DNA of 8,926 nucleotides, taken from NCBI GenBank assembly GCA_910588625.1, contig CAJUQN010000101.1:1-8926 (forward strand), read 5' to 3'. The position numbers and the translations under genes are program-made. Below, piece by piece: positions 1-6,155 of this stretch (position 1 is its first letter; each line of letters opens with the position of its first letter). Below the pieces are notes generated by a model, which saw nothing but the letters and a program-made list of their open reading frames with translations, did no database searches and was not told where the DNA came from. The DNA comes from an uncultured Oscillospiraceae bacterium (GTDB lineage Bacteria; Bacillota; Clostridia; Oscillospirales; Oscillospiraceae).

Positions 1-24
1 ACCAAAACAGGAGGACAGAAGAAT

Positions 25-222
25 ATGGCACGATATTTCATGGGCGATACCCGCCTGGCGGGGTTGGAGCGGATGATGATGGACCCGTCCAGATCGCCGT
101 CTACCCGCATTGACACCCGGAAAAAGAGGCCCCAGAAGAAGCTGCCCTGCAACCGGCCCACCAAGCCGAGGCAGCGTGAGTGGGAGATGAAAGAGGGCTT
201 TGAGGAGGGCGGCGGCGTATGA
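25..222 (+). CDS. Small basic hypothetical protein upstream of ardA
   Basis: A 65-residue protein of unknown function. An AGGAGG ribosome binding site at 9-14 lies 10 bases before the ATG, which supports this start. The middle (about residues 20-50) is rich in Lys, Arg and Pro, and the end is acidic and glycine-rich; there is no membrane segment, signal peptide or metal-binding motif. Its stop overlaps the start of the next gene (ATGA at 219-222), so the two are probably translated as a coupled pair. Small proteins with a similar beginning (MARY..GDTRLAGLE) are, from memory, found directly before ArdA genes in clostridial conjugative elements; that link is recalled, not tested. A role in antirestriction is only inferred from position. 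Confidence 0.6.
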   Translation: MARYFMGDTRLAGLERMMMDPSRSPSTRIDTRKKRPQKKLPCNRPTKPRQREWEMKEGFEEGGGV

Positions 223-422
223 GTTATGTGATCCAAGCGGTTTTGAGCAACCCCCGACGTCCGGAATGCGATCAGATCACTATCCCCTTCCCCATTCCCG
301 TTGACCAGTACGATAAGACCATTGAGATGCTCCAGGCAATTGACCTGGGCTTTTCCGTCAACCGGGACTGCACTGTGGATGAAGTAAACAGCCGGTACAG
401 CGTGCTGAACACCCTGGGCTGA
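219..422 (+). pseudogene. ardA: ArdA-like antirestriction protein, N-terminal part before a frameshift
   Basis: The first 67 residues of an ArdA-type antirestriction protein; family members mimic DNA and inhibit type I restriction enzymes. The start follows a GAGGAGGG ribosome binding site and overlaps the previous stop by four bases. The segment ITIPFPIP..QYD..IE matches what I recall of the beginning of clostridial ArdA proteins. The frame ends at TGA 420-422, just after YSVLNTLG. The neighbouring frame opens after a stop at 406-408 and continues with ADIEKLN and the rest of the protein, which is what ArdA should show next. One extra G in the GGG at 416-418 would join the two halves. This is therefore a frameshifted gene rather than a separate small protein, unless the base is a sequencing error. 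Confidence 0.65.
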
Positions 423-462
423 CATTGAGAAGCTGAACACCCTGGACGCCAGAATCAACGGT

Positions 463-1221
463 ATGACCCAGGAGGAACAGCGCCTCTTTTCCGGGGCGCT
501 GGAACTGGAATGTACCGGCGATCTGGACTTTGCGGTTCATGTCGCAAACAGCCTGGACCGTTATGAGATATTCCCCAAAATCAAGACAGACGAGGAGCTG
601 GGCCGTTTCCTGGTGGATACCGCGTTCATAACTGGAAAATTCCGATTTCCGAAGGAGGCCCGGCCCTATCTGGACTACGCCAGGATCGGCGCGGAGCAGC
701 GGGATGCCCTTGGAGGGATATACACGCCCCATGGCCTTGTCAAACGCCGTGAGGAAGCGCCAGTGCAGGAGGAGACGCCAAAAGCCATGCTTTTGACACT
801 CACAGCCTCAGAACAGAGTTATCCCCTTGTCCTCCCCGCCTCCGAGAAGCAGCTGGGACAGGCAAAGGAGTCCCTGAGAATCGAGGACTTCGCTCAAGCG
901 GTGATCGCCAGCGCCGAATATACAGCGCCCTATTTGAACCGGCTGATCCCTATGGACAGTATCACTGTAGAGGACGCCAATGAGATGGCTCTCTGTCTCC
1001 AGCGCCTTAAAAAAGACGGCGAGATCATGAAATACTGCGCCGCTCTGGAAGTGGAGGAACCGTCCACCTTCACCGAGGCTCTTGATATGGTCATCGACAT
1101 CGATGACTATCCTCGATCCGGCGTCCCCCGGCTTCGAGCAGGAATACTGGTTCAAGCGCCGGACACGGCAGATATTCCGGGTGAAGGGCGTCTCCTGGTG
1201 GCCCCAGGAGATGCCCTCTGA
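463..1221 (+). pseudogene. ardA: ArdA-like antirestriction protein, main part, frameshifted at 5' end and truncated at 3' end
   Basis: This open frame carries the bulk of the ArdA-like protein. Homology really begins near 409, upstream of the first ATG at 463. That ATG lies inside the conserved domain and has no good ribosome binding site, so it is not a native start. Residues 1-100 look like one ArdA repeat (ANSLDRYEIFP, ELGRFLVD, PYLDYARIG, GIYTPHGLV), and residues 105-216 look like the start of a second unit ending in ALDMVIDIDDY. After residue 216 (about 1110) the frame runs out of phase into a metallophosphoesterase gene, so the last ~36 residues are nonsense sequence. The C-terminus of ArdA is missing. 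With two lesions the gene is very probably inactive. The ArdA assignment is by pattern recall, not alignment. Confidence 0.65.
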
Positions 1222-1483
1222 GGAGGAATACGAGGAGGCCGTCAGGAACCTGGAGAGGGTCAACTGGCGAGTGAACTGCATCCTGACCCACTGCGCCCCC
1301 ACCAGCATCCAGCAGAAGCTGGATCGAAACTACACCCCGGACCGGCTGACGGACTTCCTCCAGATGGTCAAGCGGCGGTGCCAATTCGATTGCTGGTTCC
1401 TGGGCCACTACCACCAAAACTGTGTGGTGGATGACCGCTTCATCATCCAGTGGGAACAGATGGTGGAGCTGCAATGGGAGTGA
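1109..1483 (+). pseudogene. C-terminal fragment of a metallophosphoesterase
   Basis: About 125 codons, beginning around ILDPASPGFEQEYW and ending at the TGA at 1481-1483. The family motifs of the second half of a calcineurin-like phosphoesterase are visible: ILTHCAPTS and WFLGHYHQN, the latter containing the GHxH metal ligands. The first half, with the DxH, GDxxD and GNHD motifs, is absent, so no active enzyme can be made. An open frame extends back to 1082, but its first codons read the ArdA gene out of phase; there is no plausible start or ribosome binding site. The fragment sits directly on the broken ArdA gene, which indicates a deletion that joined two genes once lying in the same direction in an element. 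Confidence 0.75.
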
Positions 1484-1509
1484 CGACGACACGACCCGAT
1501 ACCGCTAAG

Positions 1510-1541
1510 GCGCAAGCCCTCGGGGGACCGAGGGCTTGCGC
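1510..1541 (+). terminator. 13-bp GC-rich hairpin after the phosphoesterase fragment
   Basis: A perfect inverted repeat with arms GCGCAAGCCCTCG (1510-1522) and CGAGGGCTTGCGC (1529-1541) around a six-base loop. It lies 26 bases after the phosphoesterase stop. It is not followed by a proper run of T, so it may be a weak or factor-aided terminator, or a transcript-stabilising hairpin. Confidence 0.55.
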
Positions 1542-1606
1542 GTTGGCGATTTCAAACTCCAGAGAATAAAAAACAGGCGCACCCGCGCCGGAAAGGAGAA
1601 ACCAGA

Positions 1607-2725
1607 ATGAACGTCAGAAAACCTGTTGACTACAGCGCCATGTTCGCGGCGCTGGATACGTTGATGACGGCAGACCTGCCCCAGATGGAACTGTACTGTG
1701 AGATTGGCCGGCTGGTCAGCGACAGGCCAGAGAAAGGCGCCGCTGTTGCCGCGGCGGAGTATCTGTGCGGCGCATACCCTGACACCTCCGGCTTCTCCCC
1801 CCGGAACCTGCGCCGGATGCGGGAGTTCTATCGTACCTATGAGAGCGCACCGGAGGTGCTGGGTGAGGCCATGACCATCGGTTGGACACAGAACGTAGTC
1901 ATTCTGGAGGCGGAGCTGTCCACTCAGGAGCGGGCATGGTATATCAAAGCGGCTGGGCAGTTCGGCTGGTCGAAGCTGGAACTGGCCGGGAATATCCGTG
2001 AGCGTACCCACGAAAGCCTGGCCCTCGACAATACGGCTGATCCATGTTATAGTAACGGCAGCGGAGGCGATGGGGATGGCGAAGAAAAAACTTCCGGGGC
2101 ATTTCTGCAAGGTCTGCGGGATGCGGAAGTCCAACGAGAGCTTCAGCGGCAGAGGCCATGCTGCGCATATCTGCAAAGCCTGTTCCCGTCTCTCACCGGC
2201 GCGGCAGGCGGAGGAGATGACGCTCCGTCGTTTGGAAAATCTACCGTTGCGCCGTCTGAGCGAGAGCGAGATGACGTGGCTGAAAAATCGAACCCACGAC
2301 CACCGGCCAGAGGTGAAGTCCCTGGCCTGTATGGTCTATGCGCAGCGATTTCCCCGCCAGGCGCGAAACCAGAAAAAGCAGGAGTTGTCCATCCAAACGC
2401 TGAAGCTGAACATCGATGGCGAGATCTGCGATCCCTATGGCGACCTGGTGTGCATCAAAGAGAGCTACCAGGTCAGCCAGACACCGCCAGCCATTGTTCA
2501 CATCCAGCAGGATGGCACATTTCAGGCAGTATCGCCGCCGCCCAAAATCCTGACAAAGCTCCTGAAGTGGACGGTACACACACTGGAGATTTTCTGGTGG
2601 GGAGAGGATTATTGCGGCCCTGCCGATGTCGATCCGGAGGATGCGGAATCCCCGCTGTGGAACGTCCATGTGGAATACTCCAATGGAGAGATTCAGGATA
2701 TGGGATCGGCGGACGATGTGCCTGA
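1607..2725 (+). CDS. DUF1016 N-terminal domain protein with a long out-of-phase tail
   Basis: The ATG follows an AAGGAG ribosome binding site (1593-1598) with eight bases between. Residues 1-150 form a helical domain of the DUF1016-N (YhcG-like) type: FSPRNLRRMREFYRTYE, then IGWTQNVVILEAEL and WYIKAAGQFGWSKLEL. In complete family members this domain precedes a PD-(D/E)xK nuclease domain, which is absent here. After about residue 150 (near 2056) the frame stays open to 2725, but residues 150-372 overlap the zinc-finger gene in another phase and have the Gly/Pro/Arg-rich look of a shadow frame. The functional protein may therefore be just the first 150 residues with a meaningless tail, or the gene may have lost its true stop. 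Short DUF1016-N proteins are common in clostridial conjugative elements; their role is unclear. Confidence 0.6.
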   Translation: MNVRKPVDYSAMFAALDTLMTADLPQMELYCEIGRLVSDRPEKGAAVAAAEYLCGAYPDTSGFSPRNLRRMREFYRTYESAPEVLGEAMTIGWTQNVVILEAELSTQERAWYIKAAGQFGWSKLELAGNIRERTHESLALDNTADPCYSNGSGGDGDGEEKTSGAFLQGLRDAEVQRELQRQRPCCAYLQSLFPSLTGAAGGGDDAPSFGKSTVAPSERERDDVAEKSNPRPPARGEVPGLYGLCAAISPPGAKPEKAGVVHPNAEAEHRWRDLRSLWRPGVHQRELPGQPDTASHCSHPAGWHISGSIAAAQNPDKAPEVDGTHTGDFLVGRGLLRPCRCRSGGCGIPAVERPCGILQWRDSGYGIGGRCA

Positions 2726-2771
2726 CCCTGTTCTGGAACTTTTATCTGCTCTTGTTGAACTCTTTGAGTAG
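2076..2771 (+). CDS. Conserved zinc-finger protein of unknown function
   Basis: A 231-residue protein. I start it at the ATG at 2076 because GGAGG (2063-2067) lies eight bases upstream; the in-frame ATG at 2070 is only two bases from that site. The N-terminus holds two CxxC pairs, C11/C14 and C33/C36, around a short basic stretch (SGRGHAAHICKACSR), a likely zinc-binding treble-clef-like finger. The middle (residues 45-105) is helical and basic, with NRTHDHRPEV. Residues 155-175 (KLLKWTVHTLEIFWW) and the C-terminal stretch WNVHVEYSNGEIQDMG followed by PDPVLELLSAL look like a second domain. I do not recognise a named family, though similar proteins seem familiar from clostridial mobile DNA. Its start lies within the open frame of the DUF1016-N gene, and its stop overlaps the -35 box of the next promoter. 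Confidence 0.75.
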   Translation: MAKKKLPGHFCKVCGMRKSNESFSGRGHAAHICKACSRLSPARQAEEMTLRRLENLPLRRLSESEMTWLKNRTHDHRPEVKSLACMVYAQRFPRQARNQKKQELSIQTLKLNIDGEICDPYGDLVCIKESYQVSQTPPAIVHIQQDGTFQAVSPPPKILTKLLKWTVHTLEIFWWGEDYCGPADVDPEDAESPLWNVHVEYSNGEIQDMGSADDVPDPVLELLSALVELFE

Positions 2772-2797
2772 ACACAGCGCCTTCACTATGTTATAAT
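2769..2797 (+). promoter_or_regulatory. Sigma-A type promoter for the DUF6429/Bro-N unit
   Basis: TAGACA (2769-2774) and TATAAT (2792-2797) are separated by exactly 17 bases, one mismatch from full consensus. The TAG of the -35 box is the stop codon of the zinc-finger gene. A start of transcription around 2804 would give a short leader before the DUF6429 gene. Confidence 0.8.
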
Positions 2798-2830
2798 TAC
2801 AGCAAAGGCTTACCCGTGGAGGACAAACAG

Positions 2831-3148
2831 ATGGACAAAGATACAGTCAAGGATCTGACTCTGATGCTGATGTATCTCACCTCCTGGGAAGAGCGCCTCG
2901 TTCCAGATCTCCACGAAAAGCATGACCGTCCTGGGTTTCGTCTTCAAATCCGCCGGACCTGGAAAGGGTATGATTTCGGTATTTTGAATGAACTGACGGA
3001 TGAGGGGCTGGTCAATGCCGGGAACCGAAGCAAGTCCGCCTCTTTCACTGATGAGGGCATGGCAAAGGCCCTGGAACTGCTGAAGCAGTATGGGATCACC
3101 CTGGAGCGGCATGATGGAGAGGAGGCTGGAATCGATGGGACAAAATGA
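2831..3148 (+). CDS. DUF6429 family protein
   Basis: A 105-residue protein. GGAGG at 2818-2822 lies eight bases before the ATG at 2831; the GTG at 2816 is at the edge of this ribosome binding site and is not the start. The sequence fits DUF6429: an N-terminal helix (LTLMLMYLTSWEE), the core WKGYDFGILNELTDEGLV, then RSKSASFTDEGMAKALELL. This layout resembles a small winged-helix protein, as if it were a DNA-binding or regulatory partner, but no function is established for the family to my knowledge. It has its own strong promoter and overlaps the Bro-N gene by 14 bases, so the two are very likely co-transcribed and translationally linked. Confidence 0.8.
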   Translation: MDKDTVKDLTLMLMYLTSWEERLVPDLHEKHDRPGFRLQIRRTWKGYDFGILNELTDEGLVNAGNRSKSASFTDEGMAKALELLKQYGITLERHDGEEAGIDGTK

Positions 3149-4016
3149 TAAGATCCAGCTCTTTGAGGATAAGCGTATCCGCACCGCATGGGATGAGGAG
3201 AAGGAAGAATGGTTCTTCTCAGTCGTAGATGTGATAGCCGTTCTGACAGACAGTAAAGATCCTGCCGCTTATTGGCGTAAGCTAAAACAGCGGATGCGAG
3301 AGGAAGGCAATGAAACCGTGACAAATTGTCACGGTTTGAAGATGACAGCGGCTGACGGCAAAAAGCGGCTGACCGATGTAGCTGATACCGAGCAGCTTCT
3401 GCGCATCATCCAGTCCATTCCTTCTCCCAAGGCAGAACCGTTCAAAATGTGGCTGGCTCAAGTTGGCCGGGAGCGTATAGAAGAAACCATCGATCCTGAG
3501 CTGACCATTGAACGGGCCTTGGAAACCTATCAGAGAAAAGGATACAGCCGTGAATGGATCAACCAGCGGCTCCAGGCGATCCAGGTGCGTAAAGAGCTGA
3601 CTGATGAATGGGATGCCCGTGGCGTTCAACAGGGTATCGAATATGCCATCCTGACCGATGAGATCTCCCGCGCATGGTCCGGTATGACAACCAGGCAGTA
3701 TAAACGTCTCAAAGGTTTGAAAAAAGAGAATCTCCGTGATAATATGACCACGCTGGAGTTGGTCTTGAATATGCTGGCCGAAGCGACCACCACAGAGATC
3801 TCGAAACAAAAAGAGCCTGAAACATTTGCAGAAAATGTTGAGATAGCGCGTGCGGGCGGCAAAGTGGCTGGGGATGCACGCAAGGCTGTGGAAACGCAGA
3901 CTGGTGTTCCTGTGATTACATCCCAGAATGCAGCCCAGCTTAATCAGGTGGTAACCGATATGATCGAGGGAGTAGTCGCTGAGGAAACAGGTGCCTCTGA
4001 CACGGATAATGGATAA
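3135..4016 (+). CDS. Bro-N domain protein, DinD/phage antirepressor-like
   Basis: A 293-residue protein. The start at 3135 is preceded by AGGAGG at 3120-3125 with nine bases between; a longer open frame from 3090 lacks such a site. Residues 8-110 form the Bro-N domain (IRTAWDEEKEEWFFSVVDVIAVLTDSKDPAAYW, here quoted in part as WFFSVVDVIAVL, then LLRIIQSIPSPKAEPFKMWL). Residues 115-265 match the second half seen in bacterial Bro-N/DinD-like proteins: DEWDARGVQQGIEYAILT, then GLKKENLRDNMTTLELV, then GGKVAGDARKAVE and TGVPVITSQN. Bro-N proteins bind DNA; phage versions act as antirepressors and the bacterial DinD relative is SOS-induced. A regulatory role in the element is inferred. No LexA-type box was recognised in its promoter. 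Length and ends look complete. Confidence 0.85.
   Translation: MGQNDKIQLFEDKRIRTAWDEEKEEWFFSVVDVIAVLTDSKDPAAYWRKLKQRMREEGNETVTNCHGLKMTAADGKKRLTDVADTEQLLRIIQSIPSPKAEPFKMWLAQVGRERIEETIDPELTIERALETYQRKGYSREWINQRLQAIQVRKELTDEWDARGVQQGIEYAILTDEISRAWSGMTTRQYKRLKGLKKENLRDNMTTLELVLNMLAEATTTEISKQKEPETFAENVEIARAGGKVAGDARKAVETQTGVPVITSQNAAQLNQVVTDMIEGVVAEETGASDTDNG
3313..3337 (+). repeat. 25-base near-perfect palindrome inside the Bro-N gene
   Basis: Arms AAACCGTGACAA and TTGTCACGGTTT are exact inverted repeats around a single central A. The stretch encodes TVTNCHGL in the Bro-N domain. It could act as an operator or as an RNA hairpin; part of the pattern may simply follow from the conserved protein sequence. 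Confidence 0.6.
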
Positions 4017-4230
4017 TATATGCTGAATTATTCTGCGAAAACAATTTCCTTTCAAAAATAAGAAGGCCGCAGCTTTGATGAGTTATGTGCGTTCCTTTTT
4101 CAAAAATCCACATCTGGATTTCTCAAAAATAAATGCACATTTTACTCGAAAGCATTACTGTCGGGTTTGTCTTGGACGCAAAAACAGAATCGAACACCTG
4201 TCGGGGAGATCGATTTTGCCGCCTTTGTCC
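4017..4230. other. AT-rich gene-free segment with three TCAAAAAT repeats, possible element end
   Basis: No convincing gene lies between the Bro-N stop and the integrase stop (4017-4377). This first part is more AT-rich than its surroundings. It has three direct copies of TCAAAAAT at 4052-4059, 4100-4107 and 4123-4130, and a small hairpin AAATCCA/TGGATTT at 4104-4121. Short direct repeats just beyond the 3' end of an integrase gene could be arm sites or part of an attachment site. That is inference; no second att copy is visible in the window. Confidence 0.3.
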
Positions 4231-4270
4231 AAGTCGGGGCAAGCTATGCATCGCTTGCCCCGACTTTTTT
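4231..4270 (+). terminator. Strong rho-independent terminator
   Basis: Arms AAGTCGGGGCAAGC (4231-4244) and GCTTGCCCCGACTT (4253-4266) pair perfectly over 14 bp around an eight-base loop, and four further T follow, making a run of six. It would stop plus-strand transcription from the DUF6429/Bro-N unit before it enters the integrase gene in antisense. Confidence 0.85.
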
Positions 4271-4308
4271 CAAAAGTCAGGGCGCGCTCACTCCGCTGCC
4301 CCTCCTTT

Positions 4309-4339
4309 CCCCACAAAGCCAGAGAACGGCTTTGCGGGG
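4309..4339. repeat. 12-bp hairpin with one mismatch
   Basis: CCCCACAAAGCC (4309-4320) pairs with GGCTTTGCGGGG (4328-4339), with one mismatch, around a seven-base loop. No T-run follows on either strand. It lies between two terminators and may be part of the element end or a structured transcript tail. Confidence 0.45.
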
Positions 4340-4349
4340 GCCCCATTTG

Positions 4350-4379
4350 CTACGGCGAGTTCTCGCCGTAGTCTTTTTT
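4350..4379 (+). terminator. Second plus-strand terminator abutting the integrase stop
   Basis: CTACGGCGAG (4350-4359) and CTCGCCGTAG (4362-4371) form a 9-10 bp stem with a very short loop. It is followed by TC and six T (4374-4379). The T-run overlaps the integrase stop codon on the other strand. It backs up the terminator at 4231 as an insulator against antisense reading of int. Confidence 0.7.
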
Positions 4380-5595
4380 ACTCTGCGGATACTTCTTTAC
4401 GCTGGAACATCGCGCCCATCGTCGCCGCAGACTGCTCCTGGGCGGAGAAGTCCAGGTGGGCGTAGATGTCGGCAGTGGTAGAGAAGGTGCTGTGGCCCAG
4501 CCAAATCTGGATCTGCTTCATCGGAACGCCGTTGCTCAACAGCAGGCTGGCACAGGTGTGACGAAGATCGTGGAAGCGGATCTTGCGCAGGCCGTACTTG
4601 CGGATCACCCAGCCGAAATGCTCGGTCACGTAGTTGGGGCGCAGGATCTTCCCACTCTCATCCACGCAGATGTAATCCAGATAGTCCCGGCAGTACGCGC
4701 TTTTGAACAACCGCCGGTTTTTGACCTGCCTCTCCTTCTCAGCCAGCAGCAATTCCTCAACAGCGGGGATCAACGGCAGCGTGCGGAAGCTGGACTTGGT
4801 TTTGAGCACGTCCTCCCCTACCGGGACATACTTGCCATTCACATTTGCCTCGATCACTTTGTGGGAAATGGAGATGGTTTTCTTATCAAAGTCGATAGCG
4901 TCCCAACGGAGTCCCAGCACCTCGCTGCGGCGCAGGCCGTAATAAGCGGCGATCTTGATGCAGAGTTCCAGCGGATCACCTGCGACGGCGTCGAACAGGT
5001 CAAGCATCTCGTCCTCGCTGTAGAACGAACCATGGAAGACGTTCTTTTTGGGCCGTTCAACCTGATCGGCGGGATTCTTTGCGAGGATGTCCTTTTTCAC
5101 CGCGCTCTGGAGCGCCTTGCGGATGATTGCGTGGTAATGGATCACCGTATTGGTGGTGTAGCCGTCATCGAGGATGGTCTGGTAAAAATCTTCAATGTGC
5201 TGGGGCGTGAGACTGCCCAGTTGGATGCCGGAGGCCGTGAAATACGGGATCACCCGGGCCTTCATCATGATGGAATAGCTCTGATAAGTAGCTGTGGCAA
5301 TAGAGGGCCGGACGCTGTTCAGCCATTTCACCATATAATCCGCAAATGGCGCCTGGGCCTCTGTCGGACAGCTTTTGGCCAGCACCGCCTCCGCACTCTC
5401 CTGACGGGTGTTGGTCTCTCCTTGGAGCTCATACTGCATCCTGATCTCGTCCAGGGCTTTCTGGGCTTTGCGTTCGCTGGTGCCAGAGACCGGGAGCTTG
5501 GTTGCGATCCATTTTGTCTTTCGCTTGCCGTTTACCTTCAAGTAGAGGACGGCATAATAATAACCATTTTTCTTCTGTAGGCAGCCTGTTATCAT
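4378..5595 (-). CDS. int: Tyrosine recombinase (ICE/phage-type integrase)
   Basis: A 405-residue integrase that would cut and rejoin element and target DNA. Residues 1-35 look like an AP2-like arm-binding domain (GYYYAVLYLKVNGKRKTKWI), residues 85-165 are the SAM-like core-binding domain, and residues 190-395 are the catalytic domain. The catalytic set is complete: R222 in GLRRSEVLGL, K267 in the LKTKSSFR hairpin, H342 and R345 in FHDLRHT, H368 in WLGHS, and nucleophile Y378 in DIYAHL. An AGGAGG-type site (CCTCC at 5601-5605 on the plus strand) precedes the ATG. The excisionase gene lies 145 bases upstream on the same strand. The pattern fits integrases of clostridial Tn916/Tn1549-like elements. 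The gene appears intact, so it may still be active even though neighbouring genes are broken. Confidence 0.93.
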   Translation of the reverse strand: MITGCLQKKNGYYYAVLYLKVNGKRKTKWIATKLPVSGTSERKAQKALDEIRMQYELQGETNTRQESAEAVLAKSCPTEAQAPFADYMVKWLNSVRPSIATATYQSYSIMMKARVIPYFTASGIQLGSLTPQHIEDFYQTILDDGYTTNTVIHYHAIIRKALQSAVKKDILAKNPADQVERPKKNVFHGSFYSEDEMLDLFDAVAGDPLELCIKIAAYYGLRRSEVLGLRWDAIDFDKKTISISHKVIEANVNGKYVPVGEDVLKTKSSFRTLPLIPAVEELLLAEKERQVKNRRLFKSAYCRDYLDYICVDESGKILRPNYVTEHFGWVIRKYGLRKIRFHDLRHTCASLLLSNGVPMKQIQIWLGHSTFSTTADIYAHLDFSAQEQSAATMGAMFQRKEVSAE

Positions 5596-5711
5596 GTTTT
5601 CCTCCTTTTTTCATAACAAGCAGTGGATTTGCCTGCCTTCGACGACACCAACATACCACACTTGCTGAGAAATAGCCATCACTTCGGGTGGAGAAAAACC
5701 ACTCGATTTTT

Positions 5712-5727
5712 CTGTCACTTTTGACAG
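5712..5727. repeat. CTGTCA/TGACAG inverted repeat between xis and int
   Basis: Two six-base arms around CTTT lie just downstream of the excisionase stop, in the xis-int gap. There is no T-run on the minus strand, so it is a poor terminator. It could be a protein-binding site for Xis or Int, or a minor RNA hairpin. Confidence 0.35.
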
Positions 5728-5740
5728 GATCGGCGGCGCG

Positions 5741-5935
5741 TTATGGATCCTGTGTCAGATATTCGATCACATAGGCTTTGGGAATTTTATAGGAACGTCC
5801 AATGCGGACGCTCCTGATTTTTTGATCGGCCAGAAGGCGGTAGGCGAGTTTCCTGCTGATCCCACCCAACATTTTGCACAGGTCATCAACGTCTACCACG
5901 TCGGGATATTCCCTAAACATCACTTGTTTTTTCAT
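5741..5935 (-). CDS. xis: Excisionase (helix-turn-helix, Xis-like)
   Basis: A 64-residue protein with the DNA-binding fold of excisionases and AlpA-like proteins: VVDVDDLCKMLGGISRKLAYRLL forms the helix-turn-helix (residues 14-35), followed by IRSVRIGRSYKIPKAYVIEYL (quoted by its ends, IRSVRIGRSYK and YVIEYL). Such proteins bind near the attachment site and steer the integrase toward excision. It precedes the integrase on the same strand, as expected. I start it at MKKQVMF; an upstream in-frame ATG (MPDIFT) would add six residues. Neither start has a good ribosome binding site, and upstream DNA turns into a hydrolase fragment within about 15 bases, so its native leader and promoter may have been lost at a junction. 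Confidence 0.85.
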   Translation of the reverse strand: MKKQVMFREYPDVVDVDDLCKMLGGISRKLAYRLLADQKIRSVRIGRSYKIPKAYVIEYLTQDP

Positions 5936-5949
5936 GGTGAAAATATCCG

Positions 5950-6151
5950 GCATCCTTGGTGGCGGGTTCGCCGGAATATGGCGAAACTCTGGGTAGACAA
6001 GGTGAATGAGTATGGTGGCCACGCCCAGCTGATCGACCTGCCCAAGCTGGGCATCACGGGCAACACCCACTTTCCCTTCTCCGATGTGAACAGTCTCCAG
6101 GTGGCGGACGAGATGTCCCGCTGGCTGGCGGAGCAGGGCCTGGACCGGTGA
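5950..6151 (+). pseudogene. C-terminal fragment of an alpha/beta hydrolase
   Basis: About 65 codons ending at TGA 6149-6151. The sequence MAKLWVDKVNEYGGHAQL, followed by LPKLGITGNTHFPFSDVNS and VADEMSRWLAEQGLD, matches what I recall of the end of a secreted or cytoplasmic esterase-like alpha/beta hydrolase. In that family the GNTHF motif carries the catalytic histidine. The nucleophile elbow and acid are missing because the gene is cut near 5940-5955 by the excisionase end of the mobile module. An open frame extends back to 5822, but there it only reads the antisense of xis. It is followed four bases later by the MFS gene, suggesting the two were a chromosomal pair. Confidence 0.6.
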
Positions 6152-6155
6152 ACGG

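Noticed and set aside
1505..2176. Minus-strand open frame of 223 codons opposite the DUF1016-N gene
   Set aside because: It runs through a terminator-like hairpin and lies antisense to a recognised domain, with no ribosome binding site.
3282..4055. Long minus-strand open frame opposite the Bro-N gene
   Set aside because: It is a shadow of the well-supported Bro-N gene; the sequence is Cys/Phe/His-rich and unlike a known family.
4167..4230. Possible tRNA 3' half on the minus strand (TGTTCGATTC followed by a TCCA-like end)
   Set aside because: The bases around the TTCGA do not form a proper T-stem, and no anticodon arm or acceptor partner is found.
4075..4481. Several overlapping plus-strand open frames before and across the integrase stop
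   Set aside because: They read through two terminators and have neither domain signals nor good ribosome binding sites.
4456..5580. Long plus-strand open frame (374 codons) opposite the integrase
   Set aside because: It is the antisense of a clear integrase with a complete catalytic set, and it has no ribosome binding site of its own.
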